Shown: piece by piece, positions 1 to 8,970 of the stretch
Layout: the number at the start of each line of letters is the position of its first letter
Numbering within the stretch: position 1 is the stretch's first letter
Origin: a bacterium
GTDB lineage: Bacteria; Auribacterota; Auribacteria; Auribacterales; Auribacteraceae
Assembly (NCBI GenBank): GCA_021161885.1
Contig: JAGGZS010000226.1
Span: 1 to 11,246 of the forward strand
Direction of reading: 5' to 3'
Length of the DNA stretch: 11,246 nucleotides
The notes under the pieces: generated by a model
The model's input: the letters and a program-made list of their open reading frames with translations, nothing else
Databases searched by the model: none
What the model was told of the DNA's origin: nothing
Made by a program: the position numbers and the translations under genes

Positions 1-1
1 A

Positions 2-1012
2 ATTTATTATTTATCCAAATTTTTTTATATTGCGCTGGCGAGAAAAAATTTAATTTTTACCCTGTTCTCAGGATACGTGTTTTTATGGATACTTTTTTAT
101 GCGCTAAAGAAAAAAATCGTTTCAGAAATTTTTATAAAAATATCCTCCATTTTGCTGTTTTCAGGGATTATATCGATCTTTATTATAACATATTTCACAT
201 CAAAACATTCTCCGTCCCAGTGGTTTATTTTATATTATTCTATTTTTGGGGTGATAATAGGATTAGCGGGAATAAGTTTGTTTTCGGCTGATAAAAAAAA
301 TCAATCCGAAAATAATGTTATCATAAAATTTTTTCTTTTAGCATCGTTTTTTGTGTGGGTACTTATATTGTTCCCTAACCCGAGAATACGCCCTGATCAT
401 TTCTGGGCAATTAGACGGTTTACGGCAGTCGCTTTGCCGGTGTTGACGATAGGTATGGGATATTTTTTTTATTTTGTTTTTTTTAGATCGCTACGCATCC
501 TTAAAATTATCGGGATAGTGTTTTACAGTGTATTTTTATCTATTCTGCTTCGTATTTTATATCCGACAATCGGTTTATCGGAATGCGGCGGATTAATTGA
601 TGGAATGTATTCGTTAAAACAATATATAAAACCCGATTCAGCAATAGTGCTTTTTGATCCAAAAATCGGTCTTTACGGTACTCCGCTTTATTTTTCCGGC
701 ATTTTGTCCCATTGTATGTTTATCCCTGTCGGGCAGAGCAATAACTTGATGAAAAATTTTGACGGACTGGAAACCGTGTTATCAGATTTCATCAAAAAAA
801 GAAAAAACGTCTATTTTTTAAGTTTTAAACCACTAAAATTCCCTCTGAAGACCCTAAAAACTAAACCGTTGGCACGAATAAAAATACCCATTGCTTTGTT
901 GGAAATAGTTATCAACCGGCTTCCAGCCAAAACCGAACCGATTTTTGATATTAAAGATAATTATATTTACGTATGGAAACTGATGAACAACAAACCGCAA
1001 TCTAAACTATAA
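2..1012 (+). CDS. C-terminal part of a polytopic membrane protein, probable GT-C (GT39/PMT-like) glycosyltransferase; 5' end outside the window
   Basis: The frame is open from base 2 with no stop. A GTG at 77 could be read as a start, but it falls inside a hydrophobic segment that begins further upstream, so I treat the gene as truncated by the window edge. About 336 residues are visible, ending in TAA. They show roughly six hydrophobic helices, then a soluble C-terminal part of about 140 residues. Counting from the GTG, an Arg-Pro-Asp-His-x-Trp-Ala-Ile-Arg-Arg-Phe motif lies near residues 105-115, just before a membrane helix. This resembles the loop of bacterial GT-C glycosyltransferases that use lipid-linked sugars. 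The C-terminal part opens with a segment like the 'YSLKQYIKPDSAIVLFD' strand typical of such tails. The catalytic first loop, with its acidic residues, would lie outside the window. The role is therefore inferred: sugar transfer to a lipid, glycan or protein at the outer face of the inner membrane. Another polytopic membrane enzyme is possible. Confidence 0.8.
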   Translation: MYYLSKFFYIALARKNLIFTLFSGYVFLWILFYALKKKIVSEIFIKISSILLFSGIISIFIITYFTSKHSPSQWFILYYSIFGVIIGLAGISLFSADKKNQSENNVIIKFFLLASFFVWVLILFPNPRIRPDHFWAIRRFTAVALPVLTIGMGYFFYFVFFRSLRILKIIGIVFYSVFLSILLRILYPTIGLSECGGLIDGMYSLKQYIKPDSAIVLFDPKIGLYGTPLYFSGILSHCMFIPVGQSNNLMKNFDGLETVLSDFIKKRKNVYFLSFKPLKFPLKTLKTKPLARIKIPIALLEIVINRLPAKTEPIFDIKDNYIYVWKLMNNKPQSKL

Positions 1013-1070
1013 CTTTTAAACAAAGGTATATGTCTGCGATTTAATTTTCTCGATATTAAAATCATCTCGC

Positions 1071-1097
1071 AAATCGCCTGGATAACACGATTTTTTT
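1071..1097 (+). terminator. weak candidate rho-independent terminator
   Basis: AAATCG (1071-1076) can pair with CGATTT (1088-1093) across an 11-nt loop, followed by four more T (1094-1097). It lies about 60 bases after the TAA of the membrane protein. The stem is short and AT-rich. The same left arm can instead pair with GCGATTT at 1036-1042 as a wider hairpin with a 28-nt loop, which could act on either strand in this convergent spacer. I saw no better terminator for the - strand gene. Confidence 0.33.
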
Positions 1098-1107
1098 CTC
1101 AGATCAG

Positions 1108-1127
1108 TTATAATCTTTTATAATCTT
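1108..1127. repeat. perfect tandem duplication of a 10-bp unit
   Basis: TTATAATCTT occurs twice head to tail (1108-1117 and 1118-1127) in the spacer between the convergent genes. It is AT-rich and short, most likely replication slippage. No function can be assigned. Confidence 0.8.
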
Positions 1128-1170
1128 TATTACTATATTCATTATCAAAAGGTAGAGCAACCAAAAGAGA

Positions 1171-4100
1171 TTAAGCGGCTCGATCGATTACAGCTTTGCT
1201 TCCGAGCGCGGGAGAATACGCTTTAGGGGTCTGCTTGATATCCGGTAAGGGAAGCACAGTCAATCCCTCTTTCATCAAACCGGAAAAAACTCTTGCCTTA
1301 TCGGACAGAAAAATTATGTTATCCGGTTCGGTTTGCACATTTTGCTCTATTACAGATATAATATCCGACCCTGATACAGCATCTGATTTTGCTAAAATAT
1401 CTTTACCGAGGATCAGGGCAGATGCTTGGGTAATATTAAATTCAGATAATAACGATTCCGCTGCATCAGTATCTAATTGAGGAGAAACAACAACGATTTT
1501 CGATAATTTCCCAGAACCTATTTTATCAATTAAGTTAGAGATAAACCTGATGGAATTAATCTCATATCCTGAAAAGTAAACCACATAAACATCGTTTTCA
1601 GTGTTCATACGCAATTTAATCTGCTCCGCCACCGCTGATTCAGGATAAAACGCAGGGTCTCTTACCTGAGTATTAGCGTCCAGCGCCATAGATTCCTCAA
1701 ATTTAACCATATAGTTATCATCATTTAAAGCTATTCTATAATCTCTTATAATACGGTACCTTACAATTAACTGCCTTAGATTTGTAAAACTTTCAAACGC
1801 AAGGTTCATAAAATTAATAACTTCATCAAAATCAATTTCTCTATTTTCATCAGCCGCCTGATTAATTTCAATTTCAGCCATTTGTATCATACCCAGTCCG
1901 TAAGATATTGGCGAACCGATTAAATCGCTGGCAAACTGGGTGTTTATGTTGACAGCCATTTCCTTTTTACTTACAGGAATATTGCGTAAATCAAGATATT
2001 TTCGGGCAGTTTTAACTTTATGGTAATCGCCCATCATTTGTTCAACAAGATTATGGAGTTTATCATTGTATTTGACTATTTTGCTTTTTACTTTTTCATA
2101 ATTTTTCGGTTCTTCAATCAAATCACCTAAAACAACTAATATATCCTCAAGATTTTTCCCGAATATATCTTCGCATAAATTAGCAATTTGTTCCGTTTGT
2201 TCAGGTATAGCGCTGTACCAATCGACATGGTCGTAAACATTTTCTGAATATATCTTACCGCTTACAGTATAAAACCGCTCGACATTTGTATCGCCTCTTT
2301 CAAAAACAATTTTCAAAAACTCCTCGGACGCTTCAAATTCGATGGAATATTCAAACGTATCGCCAAATGCTTTTGCGAAAGTTATCATAAATGATTCAAA
2401 TTGAGTAAGCCTTTGAATATCAGTTTGAGCGCCCCTTAATAAAACCGGAACAATTTCGGGACCAAAGAAAAGGAATAAATTTTCAAACAATTCACGATTA
2501 GCATCCATATCCATATTGTAAAACGATTCGGCTAAAGCATCGGTTTCTAACTTATTATCCAATAAAAATGACACTGCCGTTAGACGCGCGGATTCAGGAA
2601 AAGCAGGGTCTTGTTCAAGTTGTTTTATCGCCGTAAAAACTGCTGATAAATCATAAGATTTCGGATATACGGTTAGTTTCAATACATCAAGGGGCGTTAG
2701 GTTCATTTCCTCAAGTTCTGACGCAAGCTTATCGTTGAAGCTATGAGATAAATAACGGTAAAGTTCATCACCGCTCATTCCTTTTAGTTCTAACGACAAC
2801 TGAGGATATTTTTTATCGTCAGATACATAAGCCGCAACATCACTAATAATACCCAAAAGCGGTGTTCCTATAGATTTATCCAGAATATCCGCGAATTTTC
2901 TGAGATCGACATTTTCGTTTCTCAATACTGAAAGCAGCCGTTGCTGGCGTTCGTGCGACAAACTGTTAAAATGGAAAATATCATTTAATAAAGCATGCAC
3001 CTCTCCTGCAGCGCCGAAATGAGGGAGTAACTCATGGCGTAAAATAAGTTCAAGTAACAGCGGATCACGCAAAGCGTCTATATCAATATTCAATGTTGTT
3101 GATCCATCACTAATGTTAGCTTGCCTGTTTCCTAAACGCCAATGCCCCTGCACCAACTGAATAGATATATTTTCAGCGAACATATCTTTAATATTAAAGC
3201 CGACATTTATCAATGCCCTGCTGATCTCTTGTTTATAATAATCCGGATCGAAATCAGCCATATTCAACCCGAGTTCTGGTTCAGCGGAAAGTGAACCGTA
3301 TTCGGTTGGTTTAAAAACGGCTATATTAGTAAAAGTGCTGTTTTGCGAATTCGTTTTAACGAAAGGAGAAAAAGAATAATTGCTATCCTTTGCGATTTTT
3401 TCTTTTACCACAGGTACAGCATATTGCAACGGTTCTAATAAAGATATTTCCGATCCAAGCATATAACCCACAGGAAATGAATCTATTGCTATAACCGAAA
3501 AATCAGGGTTCAAGGTGTTAGAAATATCTATTCTATCGGGATCCCAAATAGCCATATCTTGCTGTTGTTCCGACTCAATCAGTTGCTGTTTAAGAACTAT
3601 CTGCCGGGCAATATTTGATATATCCGCATAGCGGGTAATATCCATTTTATCCGCCAGCGAAACTGGATCCAATTGATTGAATCCCGCAACAGCGTTATTA
3701 ACTTTCTCAGTGTACATCCATAGCGGATCCATATGGGAAATTAATTGATAAAAAATATCATTAAAATAATTCGCGCGGAATTTAGCGATTTCAGGTTTAT
3801 CGGTTGTAGAGGTAAAACTTAAATCAGCGTGTTTAAACCTTAATATTGATTGAAAAGTTTTTGCTGAATCAGCTGACATTACCGCGTCATATAAATCAAA
3901 TAAATTAGCTTTCGGTACCCTTAATGTACTTGTCTGGGCAGATAAAGTTCCGTCACCTGTTCTTATTTTTGATTCAATAATCACGTCAATATAATCAATT
4001 TCCTCAACGCGTACAGTTTCAATTCTACCAGTAAAATACATTTCGCGCAGGCGGTTTAAATTTCTCCATATTAAAGGTTCATTGGCGGTTAAAGGCACAA

Positions 4101-7100
4101 AAAACCTGTTAGATTCATAAATTTTTTTCAATACGTCAGGATCAACAGGCGCAACATCGTTATAATCAGGGTTAATAAATTGGGCAAACGGGCTTATGCC
4201 GATATTAACAGATCCGATTTTTAGAAAAAATTGGTCTTCGCCGGATATTTTTGAAACCCCTTTCATTAATGTAACGCCTATCCCTTTTTCAGTAAGCTCC
4301 TGAAACAAATTACCTGCTAATTCAGAAGAAGAAAAACCTTCTGCGAAGAATCCATTTTCATCAGATTGCCTGTTTTCAATTTGCATAACTAATTTAGAAG
4401 GGTCTAAAACATCGGGCGTGATAACCGAGTTATTGGACATAAGTAAATTCAACCTGCCGAATTTTTCGCCTCCCGTACCGCATAGGATATCCAAACGCTC
4501 ACGAATACCCGCTTCAAAAACGGTTAACAGATCGGGTAACTGAGTAATAAACGTATTTGAGTCAACTGAACTGGCATAACGCACAAGCGCGGCAAAATCA
4601 ACTCCTTCAACCGCCATAAGCCGTTTAAACAATTCGGATGCTTCCCGCGGGTTATCGATAAACAAGCTTGCAAGAGAGAGAAACACAACTTTTGCGCCAT
4701 TAGGGTTTGCTTGTATCACATTAACAGCCCATTGCCCTGAATGCAGCAGCAATTCACCGTCAAATAATCCTTTTTTATAAAAAAACCGAAAATATTTTTT
4801 GATCGTGCTGATAGATAATGTTTTTTTCTGAAGCAAAGCATAAAACAGGCTTTGAACCGCCTGAGAAACAATAGCCTCTTTTTGTATCTTATTGGTATTA
4901 AGCGCTAATGAACTCCATATATTTTCCGACTGAAGTATTTCGCTTATTTCCCGCGGATTTCTTTGTTCCGAAAGATTAGCCGCAGTCTTAAGCATAAGGC
5001 TGACATGACTGACCATATTATCCGGTCTAACCTGATCGGGTATAGTTCCCTTCAAATCAATAAACGGCAGAACTCTGCCGACATAAGACGAAAATTCGTT
5101 ATAAGTTTCGGTTATATCCACAACTCCTGTAAATAAACTATTAGGAACAACAGCATATCCTAAAATATCGTTATTAATATACGACAGCAAATTTTCCTCA
5201 AACTCAGGTATTGTGTCTATTAGCCTTTGTTCCATTCCCAGTGTAAGAGGTTCCAGATTATAGACAGGAGTTTCAATTGCCAAATCTTTATAATTTTTAA
5301 AAGCCTCGTATTCATCTTTAATTTCAGGAAAATTAGCCGTTACCAAAGGTTCACTTAATAAATCCTCATAAATATCAATAAGTTGTTCAAGTCGTGCCCG
5401 TTCGCGTACGAACTGCATTGTTCTTCTATTAAACATATGTAAAACAGATTCGCCCTCTTGACATTCATCTTCTATAGCTTGGTTAAATATAGATTTGAGC
5501 TCACTTATAACATCTTCTTCTTTTGCTGCCAAATCCCATATTTCATCTAACTGATAACTATTTAACACGCCTATTCTGAATAACAACGCTGCGAATTCCC
5601 GGGTCAAATTTGCATCAGGCAATATTTTGTCCCATAATGAATCCATCACCACTTCGGCGTTGAGTTCCCTTTCGAGCATACCGTACACTTTTATTTCTTT
5701 AGATACTGCGTTAACCGCCGTTTTAGCCATACCGCATTGCTGAAACAAAGCTATTTCATTCCTGACAAATTCCGAACCGATACCGACAGAGCGCAAATCA
5801 TAGTTAAACGATATAAAACTTGATTTTGTGCTGTTTTCTGGTATTGAAAAAGTTTTCTTATAACTCATTTCATGCTCAAGAAATGTAGCGAACCCGACAA
5901 CTAACTGTGCGTTTTGATATATCTCGTCTAAGGTATCGACAACAATATACACATCCAGCCCCTTGCCTCCATCCACATTAACTTTTCTGGTTATTTTTAA
6001 AGCGACTATTTCGTTTGCGCCGATTTTATTAAGCAATGCAATGTTATTGAGTTTTTTTAAAAATTTCTCTTCATTTTCAGTTTCAAGCTGCATATTCAAT
6101 ACACGGTACGGTTCACCGTTATTCATTTCAATTAGTTTAGAATTCAACCGTGAACCTATCCATGCGGAAGCCGGCATTGCTTCCAATATTGGGACAGCGT
6201 ACTTTACACCGTTTTCAAATTCAGGTAACCTTCCGTCTATAGAACGGCTTATGTTTTGGATAATAGACATAATACTGGCACTGTCAAGTTTCATTAAAAA
6301 AGGTGCCTGTGCGGGATTTTCAGGATCATTCATTACCGATTTAACCATATCTTTAAGGATATAAAAACCGGCTGCGGGAAACTGTTTAAAAATACGGTTA
6401 AACATCTCCTTATCGAGCAATTCGGTCAGATTAACGGGTATATCCGCCCTAAATTGTTCTATCTCATTAAGGTACGGTAAAAAATCCATATATTCTTTTA
6501 CGCTCAAATCAGGATTAACGCTCTGCGCGGCTTGATTTAGCAATTGCTCAGAGATAAACTCAAAAGAAAAATCAGGATTGACATAAGAACCTGTAACAAT
6601 ACTGTTTATGTTACCAGCCAAAGTCTCAATTTCATCTATTGGTGCTAAAGACAGTACATCCGTATCAAACAAATCGCTCAATTCTTTTGAAGTAACTTTA
6701 AGATTTTCATATTGGGGCAGATTAACCAATTCACTCAAAATGTCATAAATAAGTTTCTTATCACTAATAGGTTTTCTTAAAGACCGTTCAAGCATTTTTC
6801 CTAACATATCTGCCTGAAGCTCAAGAGATGTATCTTTTTCAGCCGCCCCCCGTAACCCTGCGATTATTTGCCTTGCCTGATTTTCAGAAAACCTGTTTAA
6901 TATTTGTTCTGTAAAATAATATACAAGAATTACATCTTTATAAAGAAGAAGCAGTTCCTCTGGAACTTGATTTTCACGAAAGAACTCAATCGGCAATTCA
7001 TTAATAAAACGACTGACTAAAGCCTGTTCCATTAAAGAAAACAATATGTACGGATTAGACAAAGCCGATTCGTCAACAACTAACCTGTCGTTGATAATAG

Positions 7101-8955
7101 AGACAAGTTCCGCGGAACCTCTGCTTATTTCAACGGAAGAGAGCCCGTGAAAAAGCTCACTATTATATAATCTGTCTAACATCTGTTTAGCGAATATTAA
7201 AGATACTTTTTCCTGCCCCTTAATACCGGTTATTGAGTTTAAGGAATCAAAAGAACCCTCTGCCGCAGTATAATAATTTTGAGGCACAGCGGATATGGGC
7301 GGGTATAATGAATAAAGATACGGTTTTCGGTCAAAATTGTTAGGCAGAGAACTTATCTTATCCGTAAATTTATCTTTACCTTGTTCGGCTGATACAGCTT
7401 CTATTTTTGTCTTGGAATTAATCTGCATCAAGACCGATTCCTCACTTAAACCCGTGATGGAATAATCAATATAAACATTATGCTTACGGGCTAATATTTT
7501 ACGGGCTTCTTCAAGAATAAGCATATCTGTTTCATCAATAAAAGAATAATTAAACTTTAAAATACCGCCCGGTTTAACGACACGAAGCATTTCTGCAAGA
7601 GCTAAAGACGGATTTTTTATATATGACAATAAATACTGCGATAATACTACGTCAAACGAATTATCCTCATAAGGCAGATTACGCGCATCAGCTATGCTCA
7701 GTTCAATATTCTCCGGTGGTTTCGCCGTAAGAGAAACATGGTGGGCTGTTTCATATTCTTTAATGTCAAGAGTCCTGAAAAAAAGCTGTCCTTGAGTTAT
7801 TCCATGAGGAGCAAGAACTAAATTAGGGATTCGTTCATCAGCGCGACTGCCGTCATCGGACAAATCATCTTGCATATAAACAGATATTTCTCTCGCCATC
7901 TGTTGCTGATAAGGATTTATATCAACCCCAACAGCAAACTCTGCGCCTTTTAAATGGGCATAAAAAACATTGTATCCGAGCTGCGAGCCGACATCTAATA
8001 CCGTTTTGCCTTTTAAGTCAATCATATTTTCAATATCATGAAAATTTTCATACCCGCCTCCGACATCACCGAATCTAACGCCTCGCTGCGTAAAATCAAT
8101 CATTTGCGGTTCACTCAACTTACCCGCCTCATCTGCCCAGCCTGTTTGCTGAAGAGGTAAATACAGGGCAGACAATTTTTTGTCCATATAATCCATAAAC
8201 TGATTTTTACCGGTAAAATATTTAGGCTCAGCGTTTTGGCTCCTAAAAATTATCCCGCGAGGTACGTATCCATGTGCCATAGACATGTCAAACATTTTTT
8301 CGATGAAATTTCTTAATTTTAATATTCCTTTCTCTCCCCTGTTCAAACCTACAATGTTATCTTTTATATCCGTATAAGATAATTTGCCTGATTGGGCGTC
8401 AAAAGCGAGCATATCAGATAAGACAAAACTACCGTCTATTTCAATTAACACAAGCCCGTTATTCAGTGCCCCAGCGTCCGCAGGCGGGTCGTCATCAAAC
8501 TTAAAAGGTTTATTGAGAAAACTTTTTTTAGACACAAACGGTTCATCGGAGACTATCCTTATCATCATAGAGCCGTCGGTTAATTTGATAATGCGCATCT
8601 GGTATTCTTGTCCGTTATAGAAACCAAGACTAACTATACCGGGTTGGGGAGCAGGCAGAAAAACAAGGTTAAACAGCATCCTTACAACAGCTTCATAAGG
8701 AACATCATACGCAAAGGCTATACTGCCTATTTTTTTAGCGGACAATATTTGATGCCATGCTGCCGGCAAATTCGTTGCCATCAGTACAGCTTCACCGGCA
8801 TTGACCTGTTTTAAAAGGTCATACGCCAAAGCAATGATACCAGAAGGGTTCAGGGTAATATCAAACTGTTCAAATGCCTGCTTGTTTCGATCGATAATAT
8901 TAACTATATCATCATTTGTGAAAATATCTCTTTGCTCTACGATTAACCATTTCAA
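1171..8955 (-). CDS. giant multidomain protein (2594 aa) with an internal class I SAM-dependent methyltransferase domain
   Basis: Start: TTG at 8953-8955. It is the only usable start after the in-frame TAG at 8971-8973, because the next ATG is residue 59. Stop: TAA. No signal peptide or clear membrane helix is visible.

Domains: residues 1-290 are not recognised. Residues about 300-480 form a class I methyltransferase: motif I VLDVGSQLG (319-327), acidic end of strand 2 at Asp345, an insert of about 80 residues, then a strand with ADARNLP, FDVV (434-437) and KPGG (461-464). Residues about 500-960 are mainly helical. Residues about 980-1100 have a GNAT-like strand order, with VGFATF and then a VGIGSEF turn-helix (1057-1063). 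Residues 1100-2450 are long helical and mixed segments of no known family. Residues 2450-2594 look like an alpha/beta module.

I count only four cysteines. The methyltransferase substrate is unknown. Co-transcription with the upstream exported protein gene, 15 bases away, is very likely. Confidence 0.92.
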   Translation of the reverse strand: MKWLIVEQRDIFTNDDIVNIIDRNKQAFEQFDITLNPSGIIALAYDLLKQVNAGEAVLMATNLPAAWHQILSAKKIGSIAFAYDVPYEAVVRMLFNLVFLPAPQPGIVSLGFYNGQEYQMRIIKLTDGSMMIRIVSDEPFVSKKSFLNKPFKFDDDPPADAGALNNGLVLIEIDGSFVLSDMLAFDAQSGKLSYTDIKDNIVGLNRGEKGILKLRNFIEKMFDMSMAHGYVPRGIIFRSQNAEPKYFTGKNQFMDYMDKKLSALYLPLQQTGWADEAGKLSEPQMIDFTQRGVRFGDVGGGYENFHDIENMIDLKGKTVLDVGSQLGYNVFYAHLKGAEFAVGVDINPYQQQMAREISVYMQDDLSDDGSRADERIPNLVLAPHGITQGQLFFRTLDIKEYETAHHVSLTAKPPENIELSIADARNLPYEDNSFDVVLSQYLLSYIKNPSLALAEMLRVVKPGGILKFNYSFIDETDMLILEEARKILARKHNVYIDYSITGLSEESVLMQINSKTKIEAVSAEQGKDKFTDKISSLPNNFDRKPYLYSLYPPISAVPQNYYTAAEGSFDSLNSITGIKGQEKVSLIFAKQMLDRLYNSELFHGLSSVEISRGSAELVSIINDRLVVDESALSNPYILFSLMEQALVSRFINELPIEFFRENQVPEELLLLYKDVILVYYFTEQILNRFSENQARQIIAGLRGAAEKDTSLELQADMLGKMLERSLRKPISDKKLIYDILSELVNLPQYENLKVTSKELSDLFDTDVLSLAPIDEIETLAGNINSIVTGSYVNPDFSFEFISEQLLNQAAQSVNPDLSVKEYMDFLPYLNEIEQFRADIPVNLTELLDKEMFNRIFKQFPAAGFYILKDMVKSVMNDPENPAQAPFLMKLDSASIMSIIQNISRSIDGRLPEFENGVKYAVPILEAMPASAWIGSRLNSKLIEMNNGEPYRVLNMQLETENEEKFLKKLNNIALLNKIGANEIVALKITRKVNVDGGKGLDVYIVVDTLDEIYQNAQLVVGFATFLEHEMSYKKTFSIPENSTKSSFISFNYDLRSVGIGSEFVRNEIALFQQCGMAKTAVNAVSKEIKVYGMLERELNAEVVMDSLWDKILPDANLTREFAALLFRIGVLNSYQLDEIWDLAAKEEDVISELKSIFNQAIEDECQEGESVLHMFNRRTMQFVRERARLEQLIDIYEDLLSEPLVTANFPEIKDEYEAFKNYKDLAIETPVYNLEPLTLGMEQRLIDTIPEFEENLLSYINNDILGYAVVPNSLFTGVVDITETYNEFSSYVGRVLPFIDLKGTIPDQVRPDNMVSHVSLMLKTAANLSEQRNPREISEILQSENIWSSLALNTNKIQKEAIVSQAVQSLFYALLQKKTLSISTIKKYFRFFYKKGLFDGELLLHSGQWAVNVIQANPNGAKVVFLSLASLFIDNPREASELFKRLMAVEGVDFAALVRYASSVDSNTFITQLPDLLTVFEAGIRERLDILCGTGGEKFGRLNLLMSNNSVITPDVLDPSKLVMQIENRQSDENGFFAEGFSSSELAGNLFQELTEKGIGVTLMKGVSKISGEDQFFLKIGSVNIGISPFAQFINPDYNDVAPVDPDVLKKIYESNRFFVPLTANEPLIWRNLNRLREMYFTGRIETVRVEEIDYIDVIIESKIRTGDGTLSAQTSTLRVPKANLFDLYDAVMSADSAKTFQSILRFKHADLSFTSTTDKPEIAKFRANYFNDIFYQLISHMDPLWMYTEKVNNAVAGFNQLDPVSLADKMDITRYADISNIARQIVLKQQLIESEQQQDMAIWDPDRIDISNTLNPDFSVIAIDSFPVGYMLGSEISLLEPLQYAVPVVKEKIAKDSNYSFSPFVKTNSQNSTFTNIAVFKPTEYGSLSAEPELGLNMADFDPDYYKQEISRALINVGFNIKDMFAENISIQLVQGHWRLGNRQANISDGSTTLNIDIDALRDPLLLELILRHELLPHFGAAGEVHALLNDIFHFNSLSHERQQRLLSVLRNENVDLRKFADILDKSIGTPLLGIISDVAAYVSDDKKYPQLSLELKGMSGDELYRYLSHSFNDKLASELEEMNLTPLDVLKLTVYPKSYDLSAVFTAIKQLEQDPAFPESARLTAVSFLLDNKLETDALAESFYNMDMDANRELFENLFLFFGPEIVPVLLRGAQTDIQRLTQFESFMITFAKAFGDTFEYSIEFEASEEFLKIVFERGDTNVERFYTVSGKIYSENVYDHVDWYSAIPEQTEQIANLCEDIFGKNLEDILVVLGDLIEEPKNYEKVKSKIVKYNDKLHNLVEQMMGDYHKVKTARKYLDLRNIPVSKKEMAVNINTQFASDLIGSPISYGLGMIQMAEIEINQAADENREIDFDEVINFMNLAFESFTNLRQLIVRYRIIRDYRIALNDDNYMVKFEESMALDANTQVRDPAFYPESAVAEQIKLRMNTENDVYVVYFSGYEINSIRFISNLIDKIGSGKLSKIVVVSPQLDTDAAESLLSEFNITQASALILGKDILAKSDAVSGSDIISVIEQNVQTEPDNIIFLSDKARVFSGLMKEGLTVLPLPDIKQTPKAYSPALGSKAVIDRAA
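1174..1608 (-). other. C-terminal alpha/beta module of the giant protein
   Basis: Residues 2450-2594 alternate predicted strands and helices: VYVVYFSGY, a helix, KIVVVSP, a helix, ASALILGKD, then NIIFLSDKA. This is the pattern of a Rossmann-like or HAD-like fold, but no catalytic signature is visible. The protein ends shortly after with a Pro-rich tail. It could be a terminal binding module. I do not assign it to a family. Confidence 0.45.
5656..6018 (-). other. possible degenerate GNAT-like acyltransferase segment within the giant protein
   Basis: Residues about 980-1100 show alternating strands (IVALKITRKV, VYIVVDTL, LVVGFATF, SFISFNYDL), then V-G-I-G-S-E-F-V-R-N-E (1057-1067) and a helix ending in Q-Q-C-G-M-A-K. 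This order resembles GNAT strands 2-4 and motif A, where the glycine turn binds the acyl-CoA pyrophosphate. Against it, the usual Q/R-x-x-G-x-G/A spacing is imperfect and the later strands are not clear. It is a fold-level guess only. Confidence 0.38.
7516..8058 (-). other. class I SAM-dependent methyltransferase domain within the giant protein
   Basis: This encodes residues 300-480. Visible elements are the glycine-rich SAM loop (D-V-G-S-Q-L-G, 321-327), Asp345 as the expected ribose-binding acid after strand 2, an A-D-A-R-N-L-P-Y segment as the adenine-side strand 3 acid, F-D-V-V in strand 4, and K-P-G-G before strand 5. The order and residues match the Methyltransf_11/25-type fold. A longer than usual insert of about 80 residues separates strand 2 from strand 3. 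The target (small molecule, lipid or protein) cannot be read from the sequence. Since all SAM-site motifs are kept, the domain is probably active. Confidence 0.85.
8953..8955 (-). promoter_or_regulatory. TTG start codon of the giant gene, with distant Shine-Dalgarno match
   Basis: On the - strand the order is TAG stop (8971-8973) overlapping AGGA (8969-8972), a 13-nt spacer, then TTG (8953-8955). The AGGA is further from the start than the usual 5-9 nt. No ATG or GTG occurs in frame before residue 59. Termination of the upstream gene could deliver ribosomes to this weak start (translational coupling). The alternative is that translation continues through the TAG. Confidence 0.5.
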
Positions 8956-8970
8956 CGCGGCGTAATAATC

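Noticed and set aside
77..79. GTG as the start of the membrane protein
   Set aside because: The frame is open to base 2 and a hydrophobic segment already begins upstream of it. The AGGA at 70-73 is only 3 nt away, too close for a normal site.
85..291. Small + strand reading frame of 68 codons
   Set aside because: It lies in another frame wholly inside the membrane protein gene, with no family resemblance.
1600..2060. Histidine-kinase-like dimerisation helices in the giant protein (residues about 2300-2450)
   Set aside because: The helix pair around 'DLIGSPISYGLGMI' only superficially resembles HisKA. It lacks the phosphorylated His, and no ATPase domain follows.
5963..6364. + strand reading frame of 133 codons, and similar ones at 1196-1480, 8384-8620, 8608-8814 and 9461-9670
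   Set aside because: All lie antisense within the two large - strand genes and show no recognisable domain or ribosome binding site.
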